The notes under the pieces were generated by a model. That model was given only the letters and a program-made list of their open reading frames with translations. It was not told where the DNA came from and ran no database searches. DNA of 64,000 nt from Bacteroidales bacterium (GTDB lineage: Bacteria > Bacteroidota > Bacteroidia > Bacteroidales > UBA932). Numbering within the stretch: the stretch's first letter is position 1; every line of letters starts with the position of its first letter. This document shows positions 28,351 through 37,582 of this stretch, in pieces. Position numbers and translations under genes: made by a program. Location: NCBI GenBank assembly GCA_017471965.1, contig JAFURF010000054.1, positions 1 to 64,000 of the forward strand, in the 5' to 3' direction.

Positions 28351-29733
28351 TTATCTTTCAAGTCTCATTGTGTCGATACGAGGTACGACAGAGTCTGTCG
28401 TCACCGGTACGAGTCCGGCATACAACATTGATATGTATGAATAGTTGAAGTACAGGAACGGAGCATCATAGTGGACTCCGTTGAGGTCGAACGAGAATAT
28501 TTCCGGTGTTGCGACTGCATGATTGTCGTCAGCAAATGCAAAACGTGCAATCCTGATGTTCGGGATATCCACCGGAACCTCAGTAAGTTCGTCACCGTAC
28601 ATGATCTCAACGCATCCATACAGATAGAAGTCATAGAAATCGGCAAGAACCTGATCGTCAAAATCCTTTATCTCTTCTGACACCACATATACGAATCCTG
28701 TCGACTTCTCGAAATACAGCAGGACCGGACGCTCATAAGGAAGAGCCTCGAAATATTCGGTCGCACTGGTATGCTCCCATCCCGCCATTCTGAGGTAGAG
28801 ATTGTTCTCTTCCGGTGAAATCTCGACCGAATATCTGATCTCCTGATTGCCACATTTGCCGACAATGGTCCATTTGCCGACCCATTTGCGATATGAATCA
28901 AGTGCAGGCTCCTGTTCGATGGTGCAGTCCGTTCTTGCATAATAACCGGTAAGTTCGCCCTTAGCATCGATTCCTATCATGAAAAGGATGTAGTCTCCGT
29001 GACGAAGACGGTCCTCTATATGTTCGCAGGCCTGATCCTTTATGACGTTCGGCCACTTGGCATTCCCCAGATTGCGGAAAGCCACATAGTCCTCGAAGCA
29101 GGCACGCAGATCTCCTCCGTAAGATGTGTCGAAGTCCTGTTTAGACAGCAGACAAGGGACGTATGTATCTGTTGATTCTCCAACCTTGCACTCAAAGACC
29201 TCTGTCTCTGTATCAGGATCATCCTCCGATACTCTGCGCTCCTTGTAAGAGATGCTCCAGGAAGGATGCCTCTCGAACACATCCGGGTCGCGGAGCGTCC
29301 TGAAGACAAGTTCAGCGACATTTCCTGTCACGCTGCCGTCAGGAAGGAGCCTGGCCGCGATGACTCTGTAATCGGTCTTTGCTTCGAGATTGTCGATGGT
29401 AATGTTCTTGTTGGTGCCGACATTGCCGACGATTTCTCCTGCGGCATCAAGCACGCGGGCGATTTCTCCATTGAGCATTACTTCTGCATCAGTCACCATA
29501 TCCTTTGTGACCATGTAGTACCAAAAATCGTCCTGACTACCGTTATGATTGAGTCTGACATATGCCTTTTCCTGAAAAACTTCGTCGACTCTCAGGCTTA
29601 CCTGCACATTGTCTTCAATCTCCACCGGATCTTCCTTTTGAGAACATCCGGAAAGGATCATTGCAGCACAGGTCAGGAACAATACGGAAATAATCCTGCT
29701 GCTAATTCTTACGTGGTTGTCTGTTAGGGTCAT
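28351..29733 (-). CDS. Surface lipoprotein with Fn3-like domain, first gene of the long operon
   Basis: 460 aa; signal with lipobox MILSGC (Cys30). The N-terminal third has an Fn3/Ig-like unit (VSLRVDEVFQEKAYVRLNHN ... ITIDNLEAKTDYRVIAARLLPDG) related to the repeats of the 656-aa lipoprotein at 29983-31953. A second half from WVGKWTIVGKCGNQEIRYSV to the end looks like a lipocalin- or PepSY-like beta unit. No catalytic residues are recognised. A Bacteroidota-type promoter lies 33 nt upstream, so this is the likely first gene of the 29-kb transcription unit. Confidence 0.65.
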   Translation of the reverse strand: MTLTDNHVRISSRIISVLFLTCAAMILSGCSQKEDPVEIEDNVQVSLRVDEVFQEKAYVRLNHNGSQDDFWYYMVTKDMVTDAEVMLNGEIARVLDAAGEIVGNVGTNKNITIDNLEAKTDYRVIAARLLPDGSVTGNVAELVFRTLRDPDVFERHPSWSISYKERRVSEDDPDTETEVFECKVGESTDTYVPCLLSKQDFDTSYGGDLRACFEDYVAFRNLGNAKWPNVIKDQACEHIEDRLRHGDYILFMIGIDAKGELTGYYARTDCTIEQEPALDSYRKWVGKWTIVGKCGNQEIRYSVEISPEENNLYLRMAGWEHTSATEYFEALPYERPVLLYFEKSTGFVYVVSEEIKDFDDQVLADFYDFYLYGCVEIMYGDELTEVPVDIPNIRIARFAFADDNHAVATPEIFSFDLNGVHYDAPFLYFNYSYISMLYAGLVPVTTDSVVPRIDTMRLER

Positions 29734-29766
29734 AATATGAATAAGTTGGGTTCATTATCAAACGCA

Positions 29767-29774
29767 CAAACATA
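29767..29774 (-). promoter_or_regulatory. Bacteroidota -7 promoter element for the long surface operon
   Basis: On the minus strand the sequence reads TATGTTTG (consensus TAnnTTTG). Predicted transcription start is ~25 nt before the ATG at 29733. The expected -33 TTTG at 19 nt is replaced by a poly-A/T tract, so strength is uncertain. No other comparable promoter was found downstream until 415. Confidence 0.5.
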
Positions 29775-29910
29775 CATCATTATTCTCAAAAAAAAAAGTA
29801 AAATTGTGACAATTTGTAACTTTTACCCCCCCCACTTACAGTTTTTTGTAATTTCCCCTATTATCCTTTCATTTTATAACCGACAAAAACAGCAAAGTCT
29901 TAGACAACAC

Positions 29911-29962
29911 AAAAAAAACAAGCACACCAAGTTGTTCCATTTGTCACAACTTGGTGTGCTTG
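29911..29962 (-). terminator. Intrinsic terminator after the 656-aa lipoprotein gene
   Basis: Perfect 16-bp stem (29919-29934 with 29947-29962; caagcacaccaagttg) with a 12-nt loop, followed in the minus direction by eight Ts. It separates the two-gene upstream operon from the long operon starting at 29733. Confidence 0.9.
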
Positions 29963-29982
29963 ATTATAAAATATCAACAGAG

Positions 29983-31953
29983 TTATAGCGAATCGAGAAA
30001 TTCCCGGGCATCAGATGCGCCGCCTTTCACTGCAGTGAACTCATATATGGTGAAAGGACCTGTATATCCGCTCTCATCCACGGCAATGCCAAGGAAAGAC
30101 ACGACCTGATTGTAATGCACCACTGCGTATCCCTGAGTCTTGTCAACGTCACATTTATAATCAAGTTCCATCAGGACGTCGTCTCTTTCAGCCCAACTTG
30201 AGAACTCGCCGTAAGCAAAGGTCGTCCTCCAGTGGGCAGTGCCTTCGCCTGGGACGATACGGTAAGGGACCATAACCATACCTTTGCACCTGCTGAACTG
30301 AGTTGGGTCAAGTTCCGCCAGTTCCGTTCCGTCGTAATACTTGTCGATAACGAACTGTATGGAAGCATCGCTCTCAACAAGTACAGTGGTCTTGAATATC
30401 TCGCTCTTGAATCCTTTGCGGTATTCTATTTCTCCTGTATCCATATTGACCGTGGCGGCCACTACAAGAAATTCAGTATCCTCCTGCAGTCCGGTAAAAG
30501 TCCATTTCTGCTTACCCATCACTCCTCCCATATCCTCCAGATACTCCACTCTGGTGGATGCGAAGAATTCCGCGCCATAGTCTATCCTTTCATCCAGGAA
30601 TCTGCATATGGCCTCGTCTTCCGAGTTTTCAGAAACAGTATACTCCTGAAGAAGAGATGCCGGCATGCAGTCGAAGAAATAGTACAGTCCAAGTTCAGGG
30701 GTTATTTCAACCGTTGCCTTGTTGTGGACTACATCAGATATCACAAAGGTAAAATCCTGCCCACGCGGGTTGCCACCAGCCGCTCTGGTCTTGAATTCAG
30801 CTCTGGTCAAGGCTGTAGTAGGAGCGCCGTCCCAGCCGAAACAGAAAATAACATACTCAGTCTCAGGCGAGAGGGATGATATGTCCTCCAGTCTGACAGT
30901 CTCGCCGGCATAGAGAATCTCGTCAAGCGAATCCCATTTCTGATATGTGTTCACTATATCATACATCAGGTCAGCGTCAGACTCATAATCCGCAAACTGC
31001 TCCTTTCCCTGGATGACACACACAAACGGATCATCGTTGGACGGTGTCACAGTGCCGGACACTGAGCAGAACGTGGTACCGGTTATATCTATGGTGAAGG
31101 TGTTTGAAGATGACTCCGCCTGTCCGGTGGTGAAGACCTTGGTCTGCGGATGAGAATTCACAAAGAAATTGTTGTCTATTCCCACTGCATACGCTATGTA
31201 TTCCGTATTGTCCACAAGTCCGTCAAACAGAATTTCCGCACTGCCCACACTTCCCAGATTGGTGACCATGGCATCGACTGTCTGCCCCATCCTGACATAA
31301 TAATCCACCAGCGCTGCAGCGTGATTGGCAAACGCAGTCGCGTCACCGCCCCACTCCTGATACTCTTCCGTCGAGAACACGTTCACAAAGAACAACGCAT
31401 CTTCTTCACTGGCAGTCACACTGACCTTTGCCTGGGTCAGACCGATATCCGTCACTTCAACCTTGAAGGTTACGTCCGACATAACGATCTCCGGAGTCTC
31501 GAACTCGATCTTTGTAACACCTGTCATGAAATATCCCCGGTAATCCAGACCATAGGCATAAAGGTAATACGAACAACCCGGCATGAGTCCGTTCTCATCA
31601 CTCTCGAAATGTCCCTCATGAAGAAATCCCCTCAGCCATGTTTCCAGATCCTTGTCCTCTTCCATGGCCTTCTGCTCAAACCACTGGAGATCATTGTCCT
31701 GATACTTGTATTCGTCTTCAAACACGTCATACTCCGACTTTTCCACGATCATGACCACATAGGGCATTGCAGGATCAGCGGGTGACACGGAAAAATGGCA
31801 TGAGGTCGACGTCACATCCGAAACCGTCAGGACGAAGTCACCTTCCGGCACTTCCGGTTCGGAAGGTCCATCCTGCTCCGGCCTGTCACAACCCCATAGA
31901 ACAAGCAGTCCTGCAAGCAGACAGACTGCATTCAGCAACTTTTTCACAAACAT
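29983..31953 (-). CDS. Surface lipoprotein with four Fn3/Ig-like repeats
   Basis: 656 aa from the ATG at 31953 (MFVKKLLNAVCLLAGLLVLWGC, Cys22); the ATG at 31980 would add nine residues. About four repeats of 120-150 residues begin FVLTVSDVTSTSCHFSVSP, FKVEVTDIGLTQAKVSVTA, FTIDITGTTFCSVSGTVTP and FTFVISDVVHNKATVEITP, each followed by a YxxYAxGxD-type strand (YYLYAYGLDYRGYF; YIAYAVGIDNNFF; YVIFCFGWDG). This is a common but functionally unassigned Bacteroidales surface architecture. It is the second gene of a two-gene operon, 28 nt after the BACON lipoprotein. Confidence 0.7.
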   Translation of the reverse strand: MFVKKLLNAVCLLAGLLVLWGCDRPEQDGPSEPEVPEGDFVLTVSDVTSTSCHFSVSPADPAMPYVVMIVEKSEYDVFEDEYKYQDNDLQWFEQKAMEEDKDLETWLRGFLHEGHFESDENGLMPGCSYYLYAYGLDYRGYFMTGVTKIEFETPEIVMSDVTFKVEVTDIGLTQAKVSVTASEEDALFFVNVFSTEEYQEWGGDATAFANHAAALVDYYVRMGQTVDAMVTNLGSVGSAEILFDGLVDNTEYIAYAVGIDNNFFVNSHPQTKVFTTGQAESSSNTFTIDITGTTFCSVSGTVTPSNDDPFVCVIQGKEQFADYESDADLMYDIVNTYQKWDSLDEILYAGETVRLEDISSLSPETEYVIFCFGWDGAPTTALTRAEFKTRAAGGNPRGQDFTFVISDVVHNKATVEITPELGLYYFFDCMPASLLQEYTVSENSEDEAICRFLDERIDYGAEFFASTRVEYLEDMGGVMGKQKWTFTGLQEDTEFLVVAATVNMDTGEIEYRKGFKSEIFKTTVLVESDASIQFVIDKYYDGTELAELDPTQFSRCKGMVMVPYRIVPGEGTAHWRTTFAYGEFSSWAERDDVLMELDYKCDVDKTQGYAVVHYNQVVSFLGIAVDESGYTGPFTIYEFTAVKGGASDAREFLDSL

Positions 31954-31981
31954 ACTTCTTTCAGATATACCGACATACATA

Positions 31982-33142
31982 TCACTCAGCCCTTACAAGG
32001 ACCGGACGCACTCCGTCGGTCTCATAAGATGAAGGGTCCGCACACCATACGCCATCTTCTGCCTTATATGCAAAACCGTTGTATGTCACGCTATTGTACA
32101 CATCATGGGTACCATCGTCATAATTGCCATCATAAACGACCCATATATATAAGCCATAATCCTCGCCTGACGGAAGTTCATCAGTCAATGTGATGACTTC
32201 ATCCCAGCCTTCGTTACCGAGATAACGGCCGTAAGCATCCTGTATCGTATAGCCGGAAACATCCGGATCATAGGTGAGCGTGAAGAGGTTTCCTTCCGTA
32301 CCTTTTCCATCGACTGCATCAGATGCAGGAAGCAGACCGGACATCTCTCCTTCCGGAAGAGGGGCCATCACCTTTGTTCCGTTGAGGAACCAGTAGTCAC
32401 CGTTTTCGATAGTTCCGACAGGGTCATCTTCACCGTCAACAACGATTTCGTACAGTTCATCCATACGGGTGAATGCTATAGGGTCCGACACACCGAACAC
32501 CATCTCGCAGACAAGTCTGACAGAGGTCGCAGTGAGGTCGGAATATTGGAACTCACATTCATCAAGGTACTCATCCCACTCCCAATCATATTGAGTGAAG
32601 GATACTGTTCCTGATTTATTGTCCTTTCTTTCGACCTCATAGAGACCGGCCATAAACAGACCGAATCCCGTGCCGTCCATAAGAGGCATCGCTATGCAGA
32701 GCATGTCATCTTCTGCAACGCCGAAATCAAACAGTACCTGCCTGTCGTCAACTTCAGCAAGCCATTGATATCCGTCAATATAGTTGATGACAGCACCTGC
32801 CTGGGTCAGAGTCACAGTCTTCTTCACATCGCCGGCAGTCACCGTAACGGAGGCCGTTCTTTCGGTCTGTGACTCATTTGCCTCCAGCACAACATTCACC
32901 GTCACAGGTTCATCAGAAGCCTTGCCGCCTGACGGATTGACAGACACCACCCAGTCAGCATCATGGCTTACCGTCCAGTCGACATTCGAAGTGACTGAAA
33001 AAGACGCCTCGACGTCATCCGCAGTCAAGGAAACTGCGTCCTTGTCAACACTAAGTTCCGGGGTAACAACCACATCGTCAGGATCGCATGCTACGACCGC
33101 AACTGCCGCCAGCAGTACACCAAACAATCTTCTCATTTTCAT
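31982..33142 (-). CDS. BACON-domain lipoprotein
   Basis: 386 aa, lipobox Cys19 (AVVAC). Residues ~29-117 are a BACON domain: ELSVDKDAVSLTADDVEASF, then VTSNVDWTVSHDADWVVSV, then VTVTAGDVKKTVTLTQAG. BACON domains bind mucin or glycans, or act as spacers in Bacteroidales envelope proteins. The remaining ~265 residues are unrecognised beta-rich sequence, with YTIQDAYGRYLGNEGWDE resembling RICIN-like or lectin-like folds. A full consensus promoter lies 40-70 nt upstream. Confidence 0.75.
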   Translation of the reverse strand: MKMRRLFGVLLAAVAVVACDPDDVVVTPELSVDKDAVSLTADDVEASFSVTSNVDWTVSHDADWVVSVNPSGGKASDEPVTVNVVLEANESQTERTASVTVTAGDVKKTVTLTQAGAVINYIDGYQWLAEVDDRQVLFDFGVAEDDMLCIAMPLMDGTGFGLFMAGLYEVERKDNKSGTVSFTQYDWEWDEYLDECEFQYSDLTATSVRLVCEMVFGVSDPIAFTRMDELYEIVVDGEDDPVGTIENGDYWFLNGTKVMAPLPEGEMSGLLPASDAVDGKGTEGNLFTLTYDPDVSGYTIQDAYGRYLGNEGWDEVITLTDELPSGEDYGLYIWVVYDGNYDDGTHDVYNSVTYNGFAYKAEDGVWCADPSSYETDGVRPVLVRAE

Positions 33143-33181
33143 TTCAAGTCGTTTTACATTAATATTATATCTACTTTAAAA

Positions 33182-33212
33182 CAAAATTAGACATATTTTT
33201 CTATTTATCAAA
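33182..33212 (-). promoter_or_regulatory. Consensus Bacteroidota promoter for the BACON lipoprotein operon
   Basis: Reading the minus strand: TTTG (33212-33209), 19 nt, TAATTTTG (33189-33182). Both elements and the spacing fit the Bacteroidota housekeeping consensus. Confidence 0.8.
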
Positions 33213-33221
33213 TCTCTTTAC

Positions 33222-33229
33222 TATCTTTG
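33222..33229 (+). promoter_or_regulatory. Bacteroidota -7 element for the phosphopantetheinyl transferase gene
   Basis: TATCTTTG on the plus strand, ten bases from the divergent promoter's -33 element. The -33 element is weak (ttct at the expected place). Start of transcription is expected near 33236. Confidence 0.6.
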
Positions 33230-33236
33230 CGCCCTA

Positions 33237-33470
33237 ATCAACATTGCGAGACACGTGGAACCTCCCAGTCCTATAGTAAAAGATCAGAATATCATGGCGG
33301 ATCAGAAATCTGACGATCCGTTGTCCAGCAGCGTATTTGTGATTATTAACGGCACTTCCGACTATTGTCAGGAAGGTTTTTCCGTATGTGCATGGTCTGC
33401 ACATACAGGTTTCTCGTATATAGCACGACAGGCGCCACCGAATCATAAACAGACACATTTATTCATATAT
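33237..33470 (+). other. Long 5' leader, open in frame, with hairpin
   Basis: About 235 nt separate the predicted transcription start from the chosen ATG at 33471. No known riboswitch was recognised. It holds a 9-bp hairpin (33384-33392 with 33398-33406, gtatgtgca/tgcacatac). The frame of the downstream gene stays open back to 33255, with ATGs at 33255 and 33294, so an N-terminally extended product is formally possible. Confidence 0.4.
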
Positions 33471-34106
33471 ATGGCACTATATTTCAGAAAGAAATTAGAC
33501 AACAAGGCGGAGATCGCCGTATGGCAAGTGACCGAGACCGAAGAGGAACTCAAGAACATAGCATCTGTCCCTACTGATGAGATGGAAGACATCATGCTTT
33601 TCAGAAGCGAGAGCCAGAGAAGACAGAAACTCGCTGTCAGAGCCCTCCTCAACGAGGTGTTCGAGGAGAAGATGTACCTCAATCACCACGACAACGGACA
33701 GCCATACCTCGAAAACTGCGTGACCAACATAAGCATCACGCACACAGATAAGTACGTGGCCATCATCATCCATGACGAAGAGGAACTCGGCATCGACATA
33801 GAGTCTCTTGACAGGGATTTCTCCGCAGTGGAGAAGAAGGCTCTTTCGGAGGACGAGATCGACGACCTCGAGAAGGAGAAGAGAAACGAACAGCTGGCCA
33901 TCTACTGGTGCGCCAAGGAGGCTATATTCAAGAGGATGTCGCAGAACCGCGTAGACTTTGCCGAGCAGATAGAGGTGGAGAAGTTCAATGTGCGCAAGGA
34001 AGGAGAACTCGAGGCCACCTTCATCCACAAGGATGAACACGAGGAGGACTTTGAACTCGAGTACATGATCTTCGACCGCCATGTGCTTGTATGGCTTGTA
34101 GGATAG
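33471..34106 (+). CDS. 4'-phosphopantetheinyl transferase superfamily protein
   Basis: 211 aa from MALYFRKKLDNKAEIAVWQV, which matches the usual start and length of Bacteroidales family members; upstream in-frame ATGs would add 59-72 residues of non-family sequence. The enzyme moves the phosphopantetheine arm from CoA to a Ser of carrier proteins. Signature residues are present: ELGIDIESLDRDFSAVEKKA (Mg-binding GxD and the E of the second motif) and YWCAKEAIFK (WxxKEA). With no adjacent carrier protein it probably serves fatty-acid ACP or a distant synthase. Followed after 26 nt by the GH2 gene. Confidence 0.88.
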   Translation: MALYFRKKLDNKAEIAVWQVTETEEELKNIASVPTDEMEDIMLFRSESQRRQKLAVRALLNEVFEEKMYLNHHDNGQPYLENCVTNISITHTDKYVAIIIHDEEELGIDIESLDRDFSAVEKKALSEDEIDDLEKEKRNEQLAIYWCAKEAIFKRMSQNRVDFAEQIEVEKFNVRKEGELEATFIHKDEHEEDFELEYMIFDRHVLVWLVG

Positions 34107-34132
34107 CATTCATTATGAAAAACTGATAACCG

Positions 34133-37100
34133 ATGAACAGCATTTTCAAAACATTTATCTGCCTGACAGTCAACTGTCTGGCAGTTTTTGTCTCCGCTGG
34201 TGCGAAGACAGCAGAAATGCCTGACTGGCAGAACCCTCAGGTAGTGGAGAGAAACCGCCTCCCGATGAGGGCGCACTTCGAGACGGACGGTCTGAAGCAG
34301 AGTCTGAACGGCACATGGGACTTCAAGTGGTATGAGAGCATCGACGCCAGGTCTTCCGGATTCTTCAAGCCGGACTTCGACGCTTCCGGATGGGACAGGA
34401 TGCCGGTTCCGGGAATGTGGGAACTCAACGGGTACGGCGACCCTGTATATGTGAATGTGGGTTACCCATGGAGGGGACACTACAGGAACAACCCTCCTTT
34501 CCCGTCGGACTGGCACAACTACGCGGGACAGTACCGCAGGACATTCACTCTCGACGAGGCATGGAAAGGCAAGGACATCATCCTCCATATCGGAGCGGCA
34601 AGTTCAAATGTCCGCGTGTGGGTGAACGGCAAGGAGGTCGGATACAGCGAGGACAGCAAACTGGAGGCCCGTTTCGACATCACGAAATTCGTGAAGACGG
34701 GAGAGAACCTGATTGCTCTTGAGATATTCAGATGGTGCGACGGTTCTTACCTCGAGGACCAGGATTTCTGGCGTCTTACCGGCATTTCCCGTGACGTATA
34801 TGTATTTTCACGCGAGAAGGCCCGCGTGGAGGACATCCATGTCATTGCATCGGCATCCGGTGAGGTGAAGATCGAGACCGAGATGACAAAAGGAGTGGGT
34901 TCGGTGCGGTATGCACTTTATGACGCCAAGGGCCGTGAAGTGCCGTTTGAACTGACCATGGACGATCACACCACGAAGAAGACCGCTTCAGGAAACAGCA
35001 TCGTCAATCAGACCATGAAGGTGAACGGTCCGCTGCTGTGGTCAGCGGAGACTCCGAACCTATATACGCTCGAGGTGACTTCGTTCGCAAAGAAGGGAGG
35101 AAAACTGGAACAGTCGGAGAAATTTGCCATCGAGATCGGCTTCAGGGACATATGCGTCAAGGACGGACAGGTCCTTGTGAACGGCAAGCCAGTCCTTTTC
35201 AAGGGAGCCAACAGACACGAGATGAATCCGTACAAGGGATATGTGGTGTCGGAGGCAGACATGATACAGGACATCAAGATAATGAAGCAACTCAACATCA
35301 ACGCAGTGCGTACCTGCCACTATCCTGACGACCCTCTCTGGTATACACTCTGCGACAGATACGGCCTGTATATGGTGGCCGAGGCGGACGTCGAGTCGCA
35401 CGGCATGGGATACGGAGACGAGACTCTGGCAAAGGATCCGGCATATGAGCACGCCCATCTTGAAAGGATCCGCAGGGCTGTTCAGCGTGACTTCAACCAT
35501 CCTGCAGTGATATTCTGGAGTCTCGGAAACGAGGCCGGTTTCGGTCCTAACTTCATCAAGGGCTATGAAATGGTGAAGGCAATGGACCCGAGCAGGCCGG
35601 TTCAGTACGAACAGGCAGGTCTCAACCCGCAGACGGATATCGTATGTCCGATGTACTGGGACTATGACAAGTGTGAGAGATACGCATCTTCCAACCCTGA
35701 AAGGCCACTCATTCAGTGCGAGTATGCCCATGCGATGGGCAATTCGATGGGAGGCCTGAAGGAATACTGGGACCTGGTGCGCAAGTACCCGTCATATCAG
35801 GGAGGATTCATCTGGGATTTCGTGGATCAGGCACTCTGGTGGCCGGCAGATGCGGAAAAGGACGGCACTGACCATGTATTCGTGTACGGAGGCGACTTCA
35901 ACGACTACGACCCTTCAGACAATTCGTTCTGCTGCAACGGCATCATCGCCGCGGACCGCAGTCTTCATCCTCATGCATATGAGGTGGCGTACCAGTATCG
36001 TTCCATCCATACTTCAGCGACCGCTGATCAGGCAAGGGACGGCAAGGTGAAGGTATACAACGAGAATTTCTTCATCGATCTTTCGCGCTATGCCCTCAAC
36101 TGGCAGGTGGAAGTGGACGGCAGGGCCGTTCTGAGCGGAAACGTACCTTGTGTCAAGGTTGACCCTCAGGAGACCGCAGACGTGACGCTCGGGTTCAACG
36201 AGGCTGACATTCTTGAAGTTGCAGGCATCGAAGACCTTGCGTCACATGATGTCTATCTCAATGTAGGATATTTCCTCAGACGTGCAGACGGCATCCTGGA
36301 GGCCGGCCATGAGGTGGCATACGACCAGATCTGCATAAACAGGGCTCCGATGGAGATTCCTGCCAACGGGTCCGGCAGACCTTCATATTCTGTGGATGGG
36401 AAGGCACATGTTTTCAGCGGCGTCATGTCCTTCGAAGGCTCCGGAAACGATCGTATTGCGCCTTGGTGTGCTACCATCGATAAGTCTACGGGAGCCCTTG
36501 CTTCGTATAAGGTAAACGACAAGGAGATGCTCGAATCACCGCTCGTACCTTGCTTCGGAAGAGCTTCGACCGAAAACGATCTTGGAGCAGGTCAGGACCA
36601 AAGGCTTGAGTTCTGGCGCTCTCTGAGCCTGACCGTGGACTCTTTCGCTGTGACTGAGGAAGACGGAGCAGTGGTGGTGGACGTGAAGTTCCTCCCTGTT
36701 TCAGAAGCCGCCCTTGTCGGGGTGCAATACAGACTTCATGCTGACGGCGAAGTGGCTGTGGAACTTACGCTCGAGGATGCAGGAAAACTCGCCCAGACAC
36801 GCATGCTGCCTCGTTTCGGAATGGAGTTCGCCATGAACGGAGCATATTCGACCTTCGAATTCTTCGGCTACGGTCCTCATGAGAATTATATCGACAGAAG
36901 GACTTCGGCCATCATGGGACATTATGTCCAGAGGGTCGAGGACCAGTACCATTACGGTTATGTACGCCCTCAGGAGTCAGGAACAAAGACCGGTCTGAAG
37001 TGGATGAGGGTCCTCGACGACAACGGAGCAGGCTTCGAGATCGCTTCCAAGGATGAATTCTCCGGTTCTGCCCTTCCGTTCCACTGGACTCAGATGGATG

Positions 37101-37315
37101 TAAGAAGGCTCGGCAACAATCAGGCGCACTCTCTCGAACTCAAGGGACTCGCTCAGGAGGACTGCCGTTCGCTCGGAAAGACTTGGGTGAACATGGACCT
37201 TGCACAGATGGGACTAGGCTGCATCACTTCTTGGGGAGCATGGCCTCGTGAAGAGCATCTTGTGAAGGCTCAACCTTACCGTTTCAGTTATGTGATACGT
37301 CCTGTGGGCAACTGA
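34133..37315 (+). CDS. Glycoside hydrolase family 2 beta-galactosidase
   Basis: 1060 aa with a Sec signal (ICLTVNCLAVFVSAGA), so periplasmic or exported. Domain order is that of LacZ-type GH2: jelly-roll sugar-binding domain (~50-220; FDASGWDRMPVPGMWELNGYG, GQYRRTF), Ig-like domain, TIM barrel, and a C-terminal beta-galactosidase small-chain domain (FEFFGYGPHENYIDR). The acid/base is Glu467 (WSLGNEAGFG) and the nucleophile Glu530 (IQCEYAHAMGN). It releases beta-linked galactose from oligosaccharides. It stands alone, without SusCD genes, downstream of the phosphopantetheinyl transferase gene; they may share a transcript. Confidence 0.93.
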   Translation: MNSIFKTFICLTVNCLAVFVSAGAKTAEMPDWQNPQVVERNRLPMRAHFETDGLKQSLNGTWDFKWYESIDARSSGFFKPDFDASGWDRMPVPGMWELNGYGDPVYVNVGYPWRGHYRNNPPFPSDWHNYAGQYRRTFTLDEAWKGKDIILHIGAASSNVRVWVNGKEVGYSEDSKLEARFDITKFVKTGENLIALEIFRWCDGSYLEDQDFWRLTGISRDVYVFSREKARVEDIHVIASASGEVKIETEMTKGVGSVRYALYDAKGREVPFELTMDDHTTKKTASGNSIVNQTMKVNGPLLWSAETPNLYTLEVTSFAKKGGKLEQSEKFAIEIGFRDICVKDGQVLVNGKPVLFKGANRHEMNPYKGYVVSEADMIQDIKIMKQLNINAVRTCHYPDDPLWYTLCDRYGLYMVAEADVESHGMGYGDETLAKDPAYEHAHLERIRRAVQRDFNHPAVIFWSLGNEAGFGPNFIKGYEMVKAMDPSRPVQYEQAGLNPQTDIVCPMYWDYDKCERYASSNPERPLIQCEYAHAMGNSMGGLKEYWDLVRKYPSYQGGFIWDFVDQALWWPADAEKDGTDHVFVYGGDFNDYDPSDNSFCCNGIIAADRSLHPHAYEVAYQYRSIHTSATADQARDGKVKVYNENFFIDLSRYALNWQVEVDGRAVLSGNVPCVKVDPQETADVTLGFNEADILEVAGIEDLASHDVYLNVGYFLRRADGILEAGHEVAYDQICINRAPMEIPANGSGRPSYSVDGKAHVFSGVMSFEGSGNDRIAPWCATIDKSTGALASYKVNDKEMLESPLVPCFGRASTENDLGAGQDQRLEFWRSLSLTVDSFAVTEEDGAVVVDVKFLPVSEAALVGVQYRLHADGEVAVELTLEDAGKLAQTRMLPRFGMEFAMNGAYSTFEFFGYGPHENYIDRRTSAIMGHYVQRVEDQYHYGYVRPQESGTKTGLKWMRVLDDNGAGFEIASKDEFSGSALPFHWTQMDVRRLGNNQAHSLELKGLAQEDCRSLGKTWVNMDLAQMGLGCITSWGAWPREEHLVKAQPYRFSYVIRPVGN

Positions 37316-37367
37316 CGGACGAGTGATCCCATCTTTACCCTTATTTAGATTTTTTCAAATTTATATA

Positions 37368-37415
37368 TTTTCGCAAAATTCTGTTTTTCAGGAAGTTAAC
37401 AGAATTTTGCGAAAA
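37368..37415. terminator. Perfect 18-bp inverted repeat between GH2 gene and nrdD
   Basis: Arms 37368-37385 and 37398-37415 (ttttcgcaaaattctgtt and its complement) around a 12-nt loop. It lies 53 nt after the GH2 stop. An AT-rich, not strongly U-tracted, sequence follows. It can be the GH2 terminator. Its position 28 nt before the nrdD -33 element also allows an operator role, but no NrdR-box consensus was recognised. Confidence 0.55.
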
Positions 37416-37442
37416 TTGTTAATAACTTTTTGTTCAGAAAGT

Positions 37443-37473
37443 TTTGTATATATTACATTGCTGACTATCTTTG
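37443..37473 (+). promoter_or_regulatory. Consensus Bacteroidota promoter for nrdD
   Basis: TTTG (37443-37446), 19 nt, TATCTTTG (37466-37473). Exact fit in both boxes and spacing. It predicts a ~100-nt leader that contains a small hairpin around cccttgcaaaggg (37541-37553). Confidence 0.85.
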
Positions 37474-37582
37474 TTCTCCCGGCAGGACGCCGTTCTTCCG
37501 GAGAGTACAAATCCACTAGAAACACTAATCATCATCCCAAGCCCTTGCAAAGGGGTTTGGCTATATCTAACACTGACTTGTT

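Noticed and set aside
33234..33458. Minus-strand 74-aa ORF in the PPTase leader
   Set aside because: No promoter or family resemblance; it overlaps a plausible plus-strand leader.
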